Of a stretch of 64,000 nt of DNA, positions 50,763 to 62,600 are shown in pieces. How positions within the stretch are numbered: position 1 is the stretch's first letter; every line of letters begins with the position of its first letter. The notes under the pieces were generated by a model, which searched no databases, was not told the DNA's origin, and saw nothing but the letters and a program-made list of their open reading frames with translations. Both the position numbers and the translations under genes were made by a program. The stretch lies in assembly GCA_013398615.1 (NCBI GenBank), contig VZSR01002145.1, forward strand, positions 5,616,834 to 5,680,833, read 5' to 3'. Origin of the DNA: Brachypodius melanocephalos (taxonomy: Eukaryota > Chordata > Aves > Passeriformes > Pycnonotidae).

Positions 50763-53700
50763 GTGAGTTAGGCTTGGAACAGGGATTTGTTGGGGGCTGG
50801 GATTTTATCTGTCAAAAAAGCAGAGTGTAGGTTTCTTGTACATCCAGAGCTGTCTGTCACAGTGCAGCAGCCACCTTACAGCACCTCCTGTGCAAACTGC
50901 AGACTGTTCTCCAGGTTATTGCTTTTCTTCCTTCAAACAAAAAGGAGATAAACACAGGCAGGCAGCAGAGAAGCTTCGGTGGGAGTCTGTGCTCCCAGGC
51001 CTTTGTAGGTAAAAGATCCATCCTGTGCCCACAAAGCAAGCCAAATAGGATTGGGTTGGGCTTTGGTGGCTTGCAACAGGGATGGCAAAAAAAGCTCCTG
51101 TCCCTGGCAGCTCATCCCACAACACTGAGTGACCAGAAAGTCTTGGCTGCTGCAGGTAGCCCAGAGCATGGCAAGTGAAGCCAAGGATAAGGGGTCAGGC
51201 TGTGGGATGAGGAGCAGGTACCTGGAAGTGGGAGGTGGGGCCTGATCCATGAGCTGATCTGTGTCTCCACCACTTTTGCTTCCAAAAAAAAGCAAATCCT
51301 GGACCTTTGAAGGTATTCCCACCATTCCCAGTGACTCAGGGAGAGATGAGTGCTTAATTCTGGATTTGGGGCACAGGTTCCCAGTGGTGAGAGCTGGACC
51401 TGGCCTGAGGCTGTTCCTGAGGGCTGCAGCTCTCTGGCCATGGAGGAACAAGTCCCTCTGGAGCTGTATCCTGGGACCAAGGTGTGCTTAGGATGCCCTG
51501 CACATCTTGAATTCATTAGAGCTGTTCCGTTCATCAGCCTCTTAGAAAGAGGCTGGGAAAGTTCCCTGGAGAAAATCTCATTCAGAAATAATGAAAACAC
51601 AAGGTCGTGGTTATAGCCCAGCATTCTCATCTCTTATTAATCCAGGGCTAAATTAATTGATTTGGGTTTTTCTTTAATGAAAATACGTGAATCTACTGCA
51701 TGAAAATAGATTCCTTAACTGTTCTACCTCAAATATTCTGGGTGCTGTTGGTGCAATTGAGGTTTCCCCCGTAACTGAAGCTCAGTTTGCCTTGTTTACA
51801 CTGGTTTTTTTTTTTTCAACATGCTAAGTTTAACTAAATTTTAAAGGATCGCTACATTAGGATATGGAAATCAGATGAGCTAAATGTTTTTCTTTTTCCT
51901 GCTTACCCAAACCCACAGAGTGGAAGAGGATGAGCTGACTTGCACGTGGAGATTCTTTCCCATTTGATGGCACTCAATCAGTTGCTGTGCTGTTCAGCAC
52001 AGGGATTTTGGTTTAACTTGTTTATTACTGGTCCACAGTGTGAAAACAGCAGCTTTCATGTGTGGAGCTGAACATGGCTTTATTGGTATGCAGAGGTCAC
52101 TTTGGTTTTCTCCCTCAAGTAATTTGCTAATTCCAGAACAGAGAAATTGGATTTTATTTTGATGAAACAACCTGGGGGACAATCATACTTGAGCGTGCAT
52201 GGCGTGTTGTTTTTTATCTGTGTGTGCAAATCTGGTAGCTGATAGTTTAATAAATTACAGAGTTGGTGCATATTCCATGTCTTGGAAATGAATGTACTGT
52301 CATAACATTGCCCCAAGTGCCTCCCCACTAGATCAGAGTCTGTGCTTGGTATTTGAATGCAGTTCTTGGCTGGATGCTCAGAACCATTCAGGTGCTGCTA
52401 GAAATGGCACAGGGATGTTCTCAGTTACCACAGCATACAATATAACCATGAAATCCTGCTTTCTGATGGGGAGTGCTTGTTGCAGGTTGCCACAAAGTTC
52501 AGCAATGTGTATGGTCAGTGTTGGCTCTGAGTTGTGTCCATCCTTTGTGCAAACCCTGTGGTTGCCAGGTGCTCATCTTGGCTCTCTGAGTTCACATGGG
52601 AAATTTAAGCTCATCCTTTGCTTTATCCAGGAGAAAAAGTGCTGTTAAAAAAAGTATTGGGTCACTTCAGTGCAAAGGAGGAGACCTTGTAGAGTTGTTC
52701 CTCTCCCTGTGTTCCTGTGTTTCTGTGTGCACTGCTTGGTTGTGGGACTGAGGTAAAGAATTCTGTTCAGAAAGGAAAATACAAGGAAAACAAACCAAAC
52801 AAACCAGCCCTGAAGGCTGGGCTGGTGTCAGAGGCTTCCCTGGCCTTGGTGATGGCCAAACCTCCCTGTGTCCTTCCCTTGTGCTTCAGGAGGGCTGTGA
52901 GGATAAACCTTGAGACAAAAGAAAGTTGCTGTGCAAGGCCAGGTGTGGCTTGTGATGCTTTGCTGAAGGACTTGTGTGCTCTGGTTTGCAGAGTCCCCAG
53001 AGTCACCCAGCCCTGCTCCTGCCTCCCTGAGCTCTGGGGGCCCAGGCTCAGCTCTCTGCTCCCAGCAAGATCTGTCTGGGTTTATTTTATTTCTTTTTTT
53101 TTTTTTTTTAAAGGCTGTGCTGTCACATGGCATTAGCGGTCCTGCCTTCAGCCAGCCACAGCCTGCCACTGTTGCTTAGCAACTCTGATGATCTCCAAAA
53201 TCCAAATTGCTGGTACTCCAGAGCACAGGAGGGATGGGAGCTGCTACCTGGGGGAAAGAGGGTCAGCTCTCACCAGGCCCCAAATCTGTGCTCAGACAGG
53301 GGGCAGGAGGGTCAGGCAAGCCAAGCATCAGCTGCAGCCTGCTCACCATTGCTCTGGCTGAGGCAAGGCATCTTTTGGTCGTGCTTTTTCTGCTCTTTGG
53401 AGGATAACTGAGGTCAGGGGAGCAGAAAATAGGCTTTCTAGGGTTTGCCCTGCCTCGCTTTCCCTCCCTGTATCCCTCTACAAGCACGTTCCTGCTGAGA
53501 AATCTGCCCCTCAGCAGGGGCTGGGGATGTTACCATGGCAGGAGGAGCCATCACATGGAGATTCTGGTGTAAGAGCAGCTCCTCTGGGGCTGTGTCTCAC
53601 CTGCTGAGCTCCCGTGGCACAGCTGCCCTGCTCTGCCATCACACCCTGGGGTAGCAGCCAAAATTGCAGCTTCTCATTCCAATCCTGCATCCCTGCTCCC

Positions 53701-55537
53701 CAGGGAATGCCTTTACTCCGACAGCATCTCCCAGCAGAGGGGAGGCTGCTGTGGCAGGCGTCAGGATTGCTGGAGAAAGTCCTTGCCACAAGTTCCACCT
53801 TCAGGAGACACATCCAGAGGGGTGAGGTTTAACCACAGCCTGTCAAAATGGGCCAAACAAAATCCCATTTCATACCAACATCCCCCACAGACCCTGAGCC
53901 AGTGCTTGTGTTGTGGGCACTGTGCCTTCCCACAGGCCTGGAAGCTCCTGTTGATGGCTTGAGAGCGTGAGAATGTGGGAATTTGTGCTTCATTCCTGGT
54001 GGGTGATGCCCTTGGAGCATGGATTAATCCCAGGCATGGTCCCTGTGAGCAGGGGACTGCTCTGCACCGCCCAAGTCTGGCTGAGTTTATTGTGGAGAGG
54101 AGGAGTATGGGTGGGAGGAGGAGACAGGCAATGAGGGGTTTTAAGCAAAAGATCTCATTAGTTACTTATATCTGCCAGTTTCCATAGTAACTGGGGAAAA
54201 GAGGAAGCCTAAATCTGAGTGTGTCTGGGTAGCTGGATGCCTGAACCATCCTCGACCTGCAGGGAGCTGCTCTGGAGCCTGGGGAGCACAGGGGTGCAGC
54301 AAAGGGTGCAGGCTGCCCTGGGGAGAGGCAGTGGATCCAGGTGTCTGCAGCAGGGTATGGATTGTAGGGCCCTTTCCTTCCTCCTCCCACCATTCCCTGG
54401 TGCCTGAGCAGGCTGTGCTGTCCTCTCTCTGCTCCCTCAGCACAGACTGGTGTCCATTCTCAAACCCTGTGGATCTCTCTGTGTGCCTAGGTTGCAGGGA
54501 TGGATTAGAGCTGCATGGTCACTTGGTGCTGCTTCTCTGCTGCTGTCCTGCTCCCTGTGCTCCTTCAGATGGATCCCACATTCCCAGTATCTGGGCTTTC
54601 AGTGCAAGTTGGTTTAAGGCATAGATAAAGTGTTCCACCTGCCCCAGCAGGGAGTTAAATTTCTCCTGTTGGGCACCAGGAATGGGAATTTTCCAATGAT
54701 GCTTACCAGGTGTAGGATCTTCCACCTGAAGTGTGACTGTGCCCCTTTAGAGGCATCCAGAGCTCTGTTTATTCTGCTTTGTACCGAGAAACCATCCAGG
54801 GGCTGCTGGTTTGGCTCCTGGTGTTCCTGTGGTTTTGCCTGCTCTGATTTCCTCAGAAAGTCCCTTAGAAATAACGTGTGTGACAGTGACACCCATCCAG
54901 GTGTGCAGGTGAAATCACACCTCATCTGCCAGGGCTGAGGTCAGGCTGTGTGTTAAAACTGTACCACAGCCCTGTAATGTCTACAGACAGTATCTGGAGG
55001 GGAAGTTTTACCCTTTCAAGTAACTGTTTTTCAAAAAAGGGAGAGGATTTTTACTACCTTGTAGGACATTGATTTGGCCAGAAGTGTCTCTGTGTGAGGG
55101 AAGTAGGAGGAAGCTCTTGTGGCTGGGACAGGACCTCAGAACCTGAGCAAGCCTCAGGCTGTGATCTTTGTTCTTTTCCACCTTCATCTTCTGACTTTTT
55201 GGCTGCCTGTAGCTAGTTGGGATACAGCAGAGTCCTCTTCCCCTCTGAGCAGCCTTGAAAACCTCACCTTGATCAAGTCCTAAGTGATCCAGGGCAGTGA
55301 GAGCCCTGTAAAATGGGCAAATATTTACCAAGAGATCACAGCCTGAAGAGAGTGAGGTGGCTTCATGGAGAGAACTGGAATTTTTTTCTCCTTGTGTCAT
55401 GTGTGCTGCTGTCCCCAGGGAAGGAGCCAGCATTTCCCTGTGCCCTTGCATCCTGGGAATGCTCCTCGGGGCTCTGCTGTCCCTGCAGATGATGGATCTG
55501 AACTAACAGACGTGCTTTTTCTCCCCTCCTTCCAAAG

Positions 55538-55692
55538 ACACCGTCTCCAGCAAGCTGCAGAACAACAATGTCTACACCATAGCCAAGAGGAACGTGGAGG
55601 GGCAGGACATGCTCTACCAGTCCCTCAAACTCACCAACGGCATCTGGATCCTGGCGGAGCTGCGCATCCAGCCCGGGAACCCCAACTACACG
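55538..55692 (+). CDS. AP2B1: AP2B1 coding exon, residues 862-913 (appendage platform)
   Basis: After ctccttccaaag, the exon encodes DTVSSKLQNNNVYTIAKR, then NVEGQDMLYQSLKLTNG and ILAELRIQPGNPNYT. Y888 and E902, further known platform-pocket residues, are intact. Its length is 155 nt, ending in phase 0 with donor GTGAGG. It follows a 7.95-kb intron. Confidence 0.96.
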
Positions 55693-56703
55693 GTGAGGGC
55701 TCACAGCAGAGGGCCTGGCACAGCCTGGGCTCTTCCTCCCTGCTCCTCCTCCCTCCCTGCTCGCTGTGTTTTGAGGGAGATGCTGTTATATTTGGCTGGG
55801 GTGGGGCGAGAAGTGCCTAATGTGGGAAAAGCGAGGAGCAACAGAATTCCCCTGCTCTGCCACCAGTGAGCTGGGACAATGCCTGCTCAGCAATGAGCAG
55901 TGACTTGCCAAGGTTACCCAGAGATAAAGCCAAGAGATATTAGCAAGGAAGCATTGCCAGGGTGCCCTTCCCCCTCTTACAGACAAGGGGAGATTTATGC
56001 CCTGCCGTGTTCCCGGCTGTCTGTGGCCCTGTGCTGGCACCAGCCCGTGGCTGGTGGGAAGGCGCTCTCTGTCTTGCCTCATGCACCCCTGTGACTCTTC
56101 TCTTTGACTTCACTGCCCTTCTGAGAGACCTGTGTGTCTGTGGTATTAGAGGATTTATCTCTCCTGTTGGAAGCTCTGCCAGGAGTTTCAAGAGGAATCT
56201 GTGGTCTGGGCAGCCGCGGGGTGAGTGTGAGCGTTGGAAGGTGATTTAAAGTGTTTGCACAAGGTTTGATGCTGCAAGCCTGGTGTCAGCCTGATCTTTG
56301 CTTTAGAGAGGGGTGACAGCCAAGTTTGTGTCCATCAGGACTGAGCAGCAGATCCTTAGAAGCCCTTGGGTTTAGTGTTATGGTTTGTAGTCTGAGGACA
56401 AGCACAGATCTCATCTCAGTTTGGGACCGTGTCCCCTTTCCTCCTGCCCATGGGGCCACCTGATGCCAAATTTCCTGAGAAATTTGGGAACCCCGCAGTG
56501 GGAGTTTACTTTTGTTTTCCTCCTCCTGCTTGCAGCAAGCTCTGAAAGGGCAGTTCGAGGTCAGTGATGGAGAAAGCAGGAGAAATACTCTGTGTGATTG
56601 TCAGCAGCCCTGTCCAACCCATTCCCAGCTGCCCTTTGTGGCCGTGGCAGGAAACTCCTGCCCCCCTTTCCCCCAGCACTAACCTCTCCTCTCCTCTCCA
56701 CAG
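55693..56703 (+). other. AP2B1: AP2B1 last intron
   Basis: A 1.0-kb intron with a GTGAGG donor and a tctcctctccacag acceptor. A weak MIR-like run near 55900-55935 is too short to call. Confidence 0.9.
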
Positions 56704-56778
56704 CTCTCCCTGAAATGCCGAGCTCCAGAAGTGTCCCAGTACATCTACCAGGCCTACGATGCCATCTTGAAAAACTAA
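56704..56778 (+). CDS. AP2B1: AP2B1 terminal coding exon, residues 914-937 and stop
   Basis: The last exon starts after ctcctctccacag and encodes 24 residues, from LSLKCRAPEVSQYIYQ to YDAILKN, then TAA at 56776-56778. It finishes the platform subdomain. Near the end, QAYDAILKN differs from the mammalian QVYDSILKN as I recall it, at two conservative positions. The total length from the exon phases is exactly 937 residues without the microexon. Confidence 0.96.
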   Translation, partial: LSLKCRAPEVSQYIYQAYDAILKN

Positions 56779-58374
56779 CAGGAGATGGAGCCTGTGCCTC
56801 ACCCTGCAGGAGGAGGGGGGAAAAAGGGGTCCCCAGAGCCTCCTTCACTGCCAGTGCAGGGGGAAAAGCACTCGTAACTGGAAGCAGCTGTATTCATGTG
56901 TAGGATTTCAGTCAAAGGCACTGATTAAACAAGGTAGCAATTAGTATCCACGTGCTAACGATGATAGGGAACAAACCCCTTTGGTATTTTTAGCGTCCAT
57001 GGAGTTTGTAACCACTGCTTCAAACTACTCCCGTTGTCCCCCTCGCCCCTCACTCATCCGTTCTCGTGGGCTTTCTCTCCATTTTGTGCCAATGTTCAGT
57101 GTTTTCTAAATGGCTTTAGGTGTAGTTTGGATTTTGTAAAATAACAGCTCATTGAAGAAACATAAAAGCACCGAGCAAAAACCACAGGTCCGCTCATTAA
57201 AACAAAGCAAAAGTGTCAAAAACGTAACACTGCACTTTATTTTATATTTTTATACTTTTTTTTTTTTTTTGAGTTTTTCTATTGTAATTGGCTTAAAGGG
57301 AAAGTGATTGCAAGGAAGTCTTGGGAGCCCTGCAGGGGCATGGGGCTCGGGGAATTAGGAACAGAGCCATCAGCTGGGTTGGAGGAGAGGGATGGAGCCC
57401 TAAAGAGGGGTTTTTATTACTCTTGTGCTGGCAGACTGGCACTACTTCGATGGTGTTTTCACTCCAGCCATCTCCCTGCCTCATGAGCTGGTGATTTGAG
57501 GAGTGAGGCTGCTTTTGTGTGAGGAGGAGCTGCAGGCCTGGATGGGTAACAGGGCAGCGGTGGATGAAATGACGGAAATGAGCCTGTCCTTAGAGCCAAA
57601 GGCTCGTGTCAGAGCTCCAGGTGTGATCTCTGCATCCTCACCCATGTGCAGCTCCTCTTCCTCCCATTCTTTCTGTGCCTGCTGAGGCTGAGCTGCCTTC
57701 TCAGCCATCCCTGAGCTGTGCCCCCGTCTCCCAGCGCTTCCCAGGCTCGTGGTGGCACATCCAAATGTGGCAATGCCACTTACCCAGCAAGGCTGCAGGT
57801 GTCAGCCAGGCCCCTACAGAGAGGGGCTGCTGCTGGCAGTGCCCCAGGATGCCAGGGGAGTGGAGTGCCTCTCCCTGTTGCCATACTGTCCCCAAAACCC
57901 AGGCTGGGGTGTGGTGGGAGACGGTTTGGTCTTGGCAGCGTTTGCTCCCTGCCTGCCTGGGGCATTCAGCTTCCAGCTGGGCTGAGTGGAGCAGGTCATG
58001 GAAGCGTTTCTCCTGTTGGCAGCTCCACTCTTGGTGCCCAGAGCCAGCCAGGTTCCTGTTGTGAGTCCCTGTCCCAAGCAGCCCCATGCCCTGGCCCCTT
58101 TTTTCCAACCTGTCCCTTAGAGCCGGGATTGTTTCCCTTCCAGTCCACAGCTGTGGACGTGTCCCATTGCAACCACTCAGTGCTGCAGCAACAGCAGTGA
58201 AAGCAAAGCCTCTTGCATGTCCCTGCTCCATCCATAGCTTGTCCTGCTTAATCCAATCCCCAACCCAGAGCAGCCCCACCCTCCCCAGCATGCTTGGACA
58301 TCTCCTCCCCAGCTGACAAAGCTCTTGCGTGTAGCAACCCCCCTGTTGTCCTTTTAGATGCCACTTTCAAAGTC

Positions 58375-58380
58375 AATAAA
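58375..58380 (+). terminator. AP2B1: Proximal polyadenylation signal AATAAA
   Basis: AATAAA in AGTCAATAAATG, followed within 30 bases by a GT/TG-containing stretch (tgtttcacggtgggag). This would give a 3' UTR of about 1.6 kb. It is the first canonical hexamer after the stop codon. Confidence 0.65.
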
Positions 58381-58889
58381 TGTTTCACGGTGGGAGATCG
58401 TTCATCAGGGCTTTGGCACTGACTGCAGCCAAGAAACCAGTGCTGGGAAAAGGTCACAATGTCCTGGGAGAGGCTCCAGCAGGGCCCAGGAGCTGCACGA
58501 CCCTCAGGAAGGTGGTGTCCCTGTGTAGGAACCCCTGTGCTCTGGCTGGGCGGAAAAAGTGGGGCAGAGCTGGAGTAACCCAGCCCTTGAGCCCTGCCCA
58601 CGAGGTGATGTGCTCCAAGCCCTGCGGGTGTAGTGTAAAAATCATTAACAGAGCAATTAAGGAAGCACCAGTGGCGCCGAGCCTGTGTAGGGGCAGGGAG
58701 GGAGAGCGTAGCTTCGAGGTGGGGAGGGGTGGCTGAGCACCTCCTTCTCTTGCCAAATTCCTTCCCAGCTTTTGGGGTGGGAGTGTCACCCCGGGGCAGA
58801 GCTGGGGCTGTCGGTGGCGTTCCCCCTGCCCCTGCTCGTTCGAGTGTTCTGTTCGTGTTGCTCTTCAGGCTTTACCTGCCCTCCGTGTC

Positions 58890-58895
58890 AATAAA
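58890..58895 (+). terminator. AP2B1: Distal polyadenylation signal AATAAA
   Basis: AATAAA in GTCAATAAACTC, followed about 25 bases later by the GT-rich element gtgtggctctgtggg, a good downstream element. Use of this site gives a 3' UTR of about 2.1 kb. Confidence 0.55.
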
Positions 58896-58915
58896 CTCAT
58901 TTCCACGAGGCTCTG

Positions 58916-61300
58916 GCTACGTGTGGCTCTGTGGGAATGGGGAGAGCAGCCATTCCCCTGATGCTGGCTCTGCCCAGGGGAGCAGCAGGGCTGACTGCTG
59001 GTTTTGGTGGGAAGGAGGCTGTTGACTCACCAGGCTTCTCTTTCAACCTGCCACTTCTACAGCACAGACCCCCAAAATTTGGGGCTTGCAGGGGGGCGGA
59101 GGCAGCAGCAAGTTTCCCTGCTCCTCCAGCAGCTGCTTTTCCTCATCTCAAAGGGCAGCAGGGGCAGATTCAGATGAGGAGCAGAAGATGGATGTACCCC
59201 TTTAGCCCTTTTGGGGGCCCAGGTGGGCTGTGTGTAGTGCGACCTGTTTTTCCTGTGGTGAAGTGATAAAATCCTGGGAGTCAGTGATGTGTTTGGTTTG
59301 CTTTGCACTGGTGCTGTTGTTTCTCAGAGGGCTTTGCCACCTCTGGTCCCATCTCAAGCAAGATGGGTTGGGCTGCAAAACCTGGCTCTCTGCCAGCCCA
59401 AAGCCAAGCTTGGGCAGCCCCAAACTCGGTACTTGGCGTGACCAGAAATCCAACAGAACAAGCAGCAGGTTTGGGGGGTGTTTTTCTGGAGCAGGGTAAC
59501 CTTCTCCCTCCCCCTGCCCAGCCTTGGCTTTAGGAGCACCTGGATTTTTGGGAACTTCCACCCTCCGTGGAGGGCAGGTACCCTATCAACCAGTGTTGCC
59601 CTGCACTGGGATGGTTTTGTGTTAGAAGTAGTTGCAAGTGTCAAGGAACAACAATGATGGACTGGCCTGGGGTCCCTGATCTTGCTGTTGTTCCCTTCCT
59701 GCATCCCTGGTGTGCCTGGGATGGGATCATCATTCCCTGCTGGAGGTGAGCCTGGAGCAGCATTTGGCCCAACAGGAATGAAAGCTGCTGTGGGATGCTC
59801 AGGGCTCTGCCCTCTCAGCTGCTGTCCCTTCATGTTCTGTGGCAAAAGGAAAGGTTTCTTCCCGTTCTGCCAGAGGTTCCTTGAGAAGAAACTGGTCTTT
59901 GCTACAGACACACTGTGTCCTGTCAGCAGGGACACACCAACCCCTGGGAGCTGGGTTTGTCATTAGCAGTGTCACCCATGGGGCTCAGGGCACACAGGTG
60001 ATGCTCCCTAAGCTGGGAACTGCCAGGGGAGTTTGGTCCCCACAGCCTTCCCCGTTCCTGAGGCCCACAGTTTGGGACAGAGACCCCCCTGAGTTGTTCC
60101 TTGCTGGTCTGGCTGGAGCTGAAGCAAATCCCAAAATCCCTGCTGCTCCCACTGGCCTCACACTCATCCTGCTTTGTGCCAGTGACAGCAGATCCCTGAG
60201 CCCGTGGTGAGGTGTGAGGGGAGGCAGGGACTCAAGTGAGGACTTTGGATGTGGCTGAGGCAGGGGCTGACCACAGCTCCCCGAGCCACCAACTCTGCCT
60301 GTCCCCTGCTGCCGCCTGCACATCAGCACACAGGAGCTCTTGGATGGAGGATTTCGGGTTTGTCTTGGACTCGTGTCACTGAGGCTGGGATAAACCTCCC
60401 AGCCAGCAGGGACGTGCTGGGATTCAGCCCCATTCCCCTCCCCCCTCGCTCCTCGTATATTAAATTTCACACATAAAACTGCAACTGAAGAGCATCTCGG
60501 AGGGAAGTGCTAAAAATAGCCCCGAGGCTGGAGCCTGAATTGTGTGCGGGAGAGTTCATGTGCAGCCCGATCACTGCGCTCTCCCAGAAACATTCCAGGG
60601 CTCGGCGCTGCTTTATGGCCGTGCGGGGAAGGGGAGCAGCATCCCGGGCTGGTGATAACCCCCGGGACACTTAAATATTCCCCTGCTGCGAGCATCGGGC
60701 AGCTCTGCAGGGAAATAACACCCAGATCTCTGCCAGCCCGGGTGTAACGTGGGACACGGCGAAGGGACTGTCACCCTCCTCTGCCTGGTGCTGATGCCAC
60801 GGTGGCACAAAGGCTACACAGCTGCCCTCGTGCCCCCCAGCCGTGGGGCTGTCTGCCGTCCCCTTGTCCCCCAGGTGGGCTGTGGCATTGCGTTTCCACT
60901 CGCACCCCCTCCTCATCCTGGAGAGGAGCCCCCGGAGATGATTTTTCCCAGCCGAAGGTGCTGACGAGGCTGGGGGGAGCGCGGCTGAGCTGGCGCCGGT
61001 GCTCGGGCTCAGCCAAGCCCGTGTGATCGCAGGCAGAGCTGTGCAGACACCTCGGGGCTCGCTGGTGTCACAGGGAGCCCGAGCCGGGTTTGGGCTCCGT
61101 TTCCAGGAGCAGAGGGCTGAAGGGAGTCCATCAGCAGCGCGTCCCGGGGGCCTGGACCATGTTCCTGGAGGTGCAGCCAGCAGCTTCCCTCTGTTCAGCA
61201 TGCAGGTAAAATGCTCCGTGCGGGGTGACCCAAAAATGCGGACGCTGCAATAGAAATGTCCCTCCTTTGGTGGGGCCTGCAGCCAGGGGTGGGCTCAGGG
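58916..61300. other. Intergenic region downstream of AP2B1
   Basis: GC-rich, mostly unique sequence with no convincing exon. The 60430-60690 stretch carries a cluster of muscle-type motifs and is listed separately. Open frames on both strands are by-products of high GC. Confidence 0.7.
60430..60690. promoter_or_regulatory. Candidate cis-regulatory element with MEF2 and M-CAT motifs
   Basis: CTAAAAATAG at 60510-60519 is a full MEF2 consensus. CATTCC at 60591-60596 is a TEAD (M-CAT) core, and TTAAATATTC occurs at 60671. The block is AT-richer than its GC-rich surroundings. It lies about 1.4 kb upstream of the CpG island. The motifs are seen; regulatory function is inference. Confidence 0.35.
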
Positions 61301-61329
61301 TGCCCCACGGGCACAGAGAAACCCCCAGC

Positions 61330-62600
61330 CCCGCCCGGGGCCAGGGACCGGCACGGGAGGAGGTGAAGGGATGTGCCCGAGAGCACAGCGAGCAGCGGTG
61401 TCGGAGGAGGGAAAGACTCCCTGGGAGGGGTCCTGCCCACCTCCCCCGAAGGAGCCCGGCCCGTGGGACTCGTCCGGGGTGGGCATGAGAGCACGGATGC
61501 CGGAGGAGCCGGGGAGGGAAGGGGTGACGGCGCTGCACCCAGCACACTGCAGGGGGGACATGGGAGGGTCTTTTCCCATCGGCGCCTCCCCAGAGCCCCG
61601 GGAGAAGCCGGTGTCTCTGCTGGATTCCTGCAGCTCGCTCTGGGCATTCCCTGCCTCCTTTCCCGGGTGCTGCCTCCTTTCCTCTCGGGCACTGCCCGAA
61701 TCCTTCGCCGGACATCCTCTGCATCCCCGCCTGGGCAGAGCTTCCTTCTCTCCCCGTGCGCTGCCTGCATCCCTGCCCGAGCTTTGCCTGCCTGTCTCCC
61801 TCCATCCCTCCCCGGGCTCTGCCCGCCTCCCGCCTGGGCATCCCCGCCATCCCACCGGCCGCTGCCTCCATCCCTCCATCCCGGACACCGCCGGCCCCCC
61901 CGCCGTGCCCCGGCCGGGCTCCCCGCTCCCCGCCGCCTCCCCCCGGTGTGGCCGCGTCGGGCGGGGGCCGGGCCGGGCCGGGGCTCTGCAGCGGGGCCGC
62001 CCGCCCCGCTCCGGGCTCGCCGCATGGCTCCGCCGCCCGCCGGGGCGCCGCCGGCCCGGGCCGCCGCTGCCAGGTACGAGGGGGTCCGCCGGGAAGGGCA
62101 GGATGTGGGGGGCAAAGTTACCGCTGGGCAGGGCCGGGGGTGGCTGGGATGAGGGGACAAGGGGGTCCCCAGCGAAAGTTGAGCGCGGGTGCTCTCCGCT
62201 CCCCTTCTCCCGCCGGCACGGCGGGTGCGGGGGTCGTCTCCCCTCGGCATCCCCCGATCACCTCCAGCCCCAGCGACCCCGCGGGCCGGGGGTACTGCGC
62301 TGCCCACCGCGGCCGGAGCATCCCCGGGAGGGTCTGAGTGCGGGGGATGCGGGGTGCGCGGGGGACGGGGGATGCGGGATGTGGGGTGAATGATGCTGCT
62401 GCCGCCCCCGCCCTACGGGGTTCGGGGGTTGCTCCTTGCAGTGCCCCAGGCGTGGCAGGATGGCCAAGGTCGCGGTGGGAGCCGGAGCCACCTTTCCCGG
62501 GAGCCCCATGCGAGCCCCCGCCCGGCCCTGCAGCCCGCGGAGCCCGGCCTGGTGCCGAGAGCCCGAGGACCCGCGGCTGGTCCCTGCTCCACCACCCCAC
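61330..62600. promoter_or_regulatory. CpG island, probable promoter of the next gene
   Basis: Very dense CpG and GC content, peaking at 61880-62320, with GC-box-like GGGCGGGGGC at about 61959 and no TATA box seen. Mammalian gene order places RASL10B next on the plus strand, so this is a candidate RASL10B promoter. No RAS-like P-loop (GxxxxGKS) coding sequence was found in the window, so the assignment rests on position alone. Confidence 0.6.
61980..62073 (+). other. Candidate first exon ending at a CAG/GTACGAG donor
   Basis: Within the CpG island peak, CTGCCAG is followed by GTACGAGGG, a good 5' splice site at 62074. An ATG at 62024 opens MAPPPAGAPPARAAAAR up to the donor, but this low-complexity Pro/Ala peptide could equally be untranslated GC-rich leader. 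The left edge is arbitrary. Confidence 0.3.

Larger units (their letters stand above)
47586..55537 (+). other. AP2B1: AP2B1 intron
   Basis: A 7.95-kb intron. It contains a triplicated pyrimidine-AG unit (50189-50236), copy B of the duplicated segment (50377-50762), an AT-rich block at 51640-51900 and a T-run near 53090-53110. No coding exon is needed here for protein continuity. Confidence 0.9.
1..58915 (+). other. AP2B1: AP2B1 gene, 3' four-fifths of the coding region (beta-2 adaptin)
   Basis: Beta-2 adaptin is the large beta subunit of the heterotetrameric AP-2 adaptor. AP-2 works at the inner face of the plasma membrane, linking cargo and PI(4,5)P2 to clathrin during endocytosis. Seventeen exons seen here splice in consistent phases into residues 176-937 plus a 14-residue optional insert. 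The first 175 residues are upstream of the window, so the gene is cut by the window edge and not broken. AP1B1 is the main alternative. It was rejected on appendage sequence, for example FGVIPSTPLAIHTPL and YFSCLIPLNVLF, which are AP2B1-type as I recall them. The right end is set by the distal polyadenylation signal at 58890. Exon boundaries are read directly from the sequence; the family assignment is from knowledge. Confidence 0.96.
56779..58915 (+). other. AP2B1: AP2B1 3' untranslated region
   Basis: The sequence runs from the stop codon to the distal polyadenylation signal and its downstream GT-rich stretch. The first 520 bases are AT-rich, including a T-run near 57257-57271, and look like ordinary conserved 3' UTR. 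From 57300 onward the sequence is GC-richer. Weak ATTAAA signals occur at 56924 and 57196, and AATAAA at 58375 and 58890. The end used in vivo cannot be decided from sequence. Confidence 0.7.

Noticed and set aside
4000..56778. Identification as AP1B1 instead of AP2B1
   Set aside because: The trunks of the two are similar, but the hinge (LLGDLLNLD context, residue-663 microexon) and the appendage residues fit AP2B1, and counting places known AP2B1 residues at their exact numbers.
61195..62393. Long open frames (up to 370 codons) on both strands in the CpG island
   Set aside because: High GC removes stop codons on all frames. The peptides are Pro/Arg/Gly/Ala-rich without domains, and both strands are open at once.
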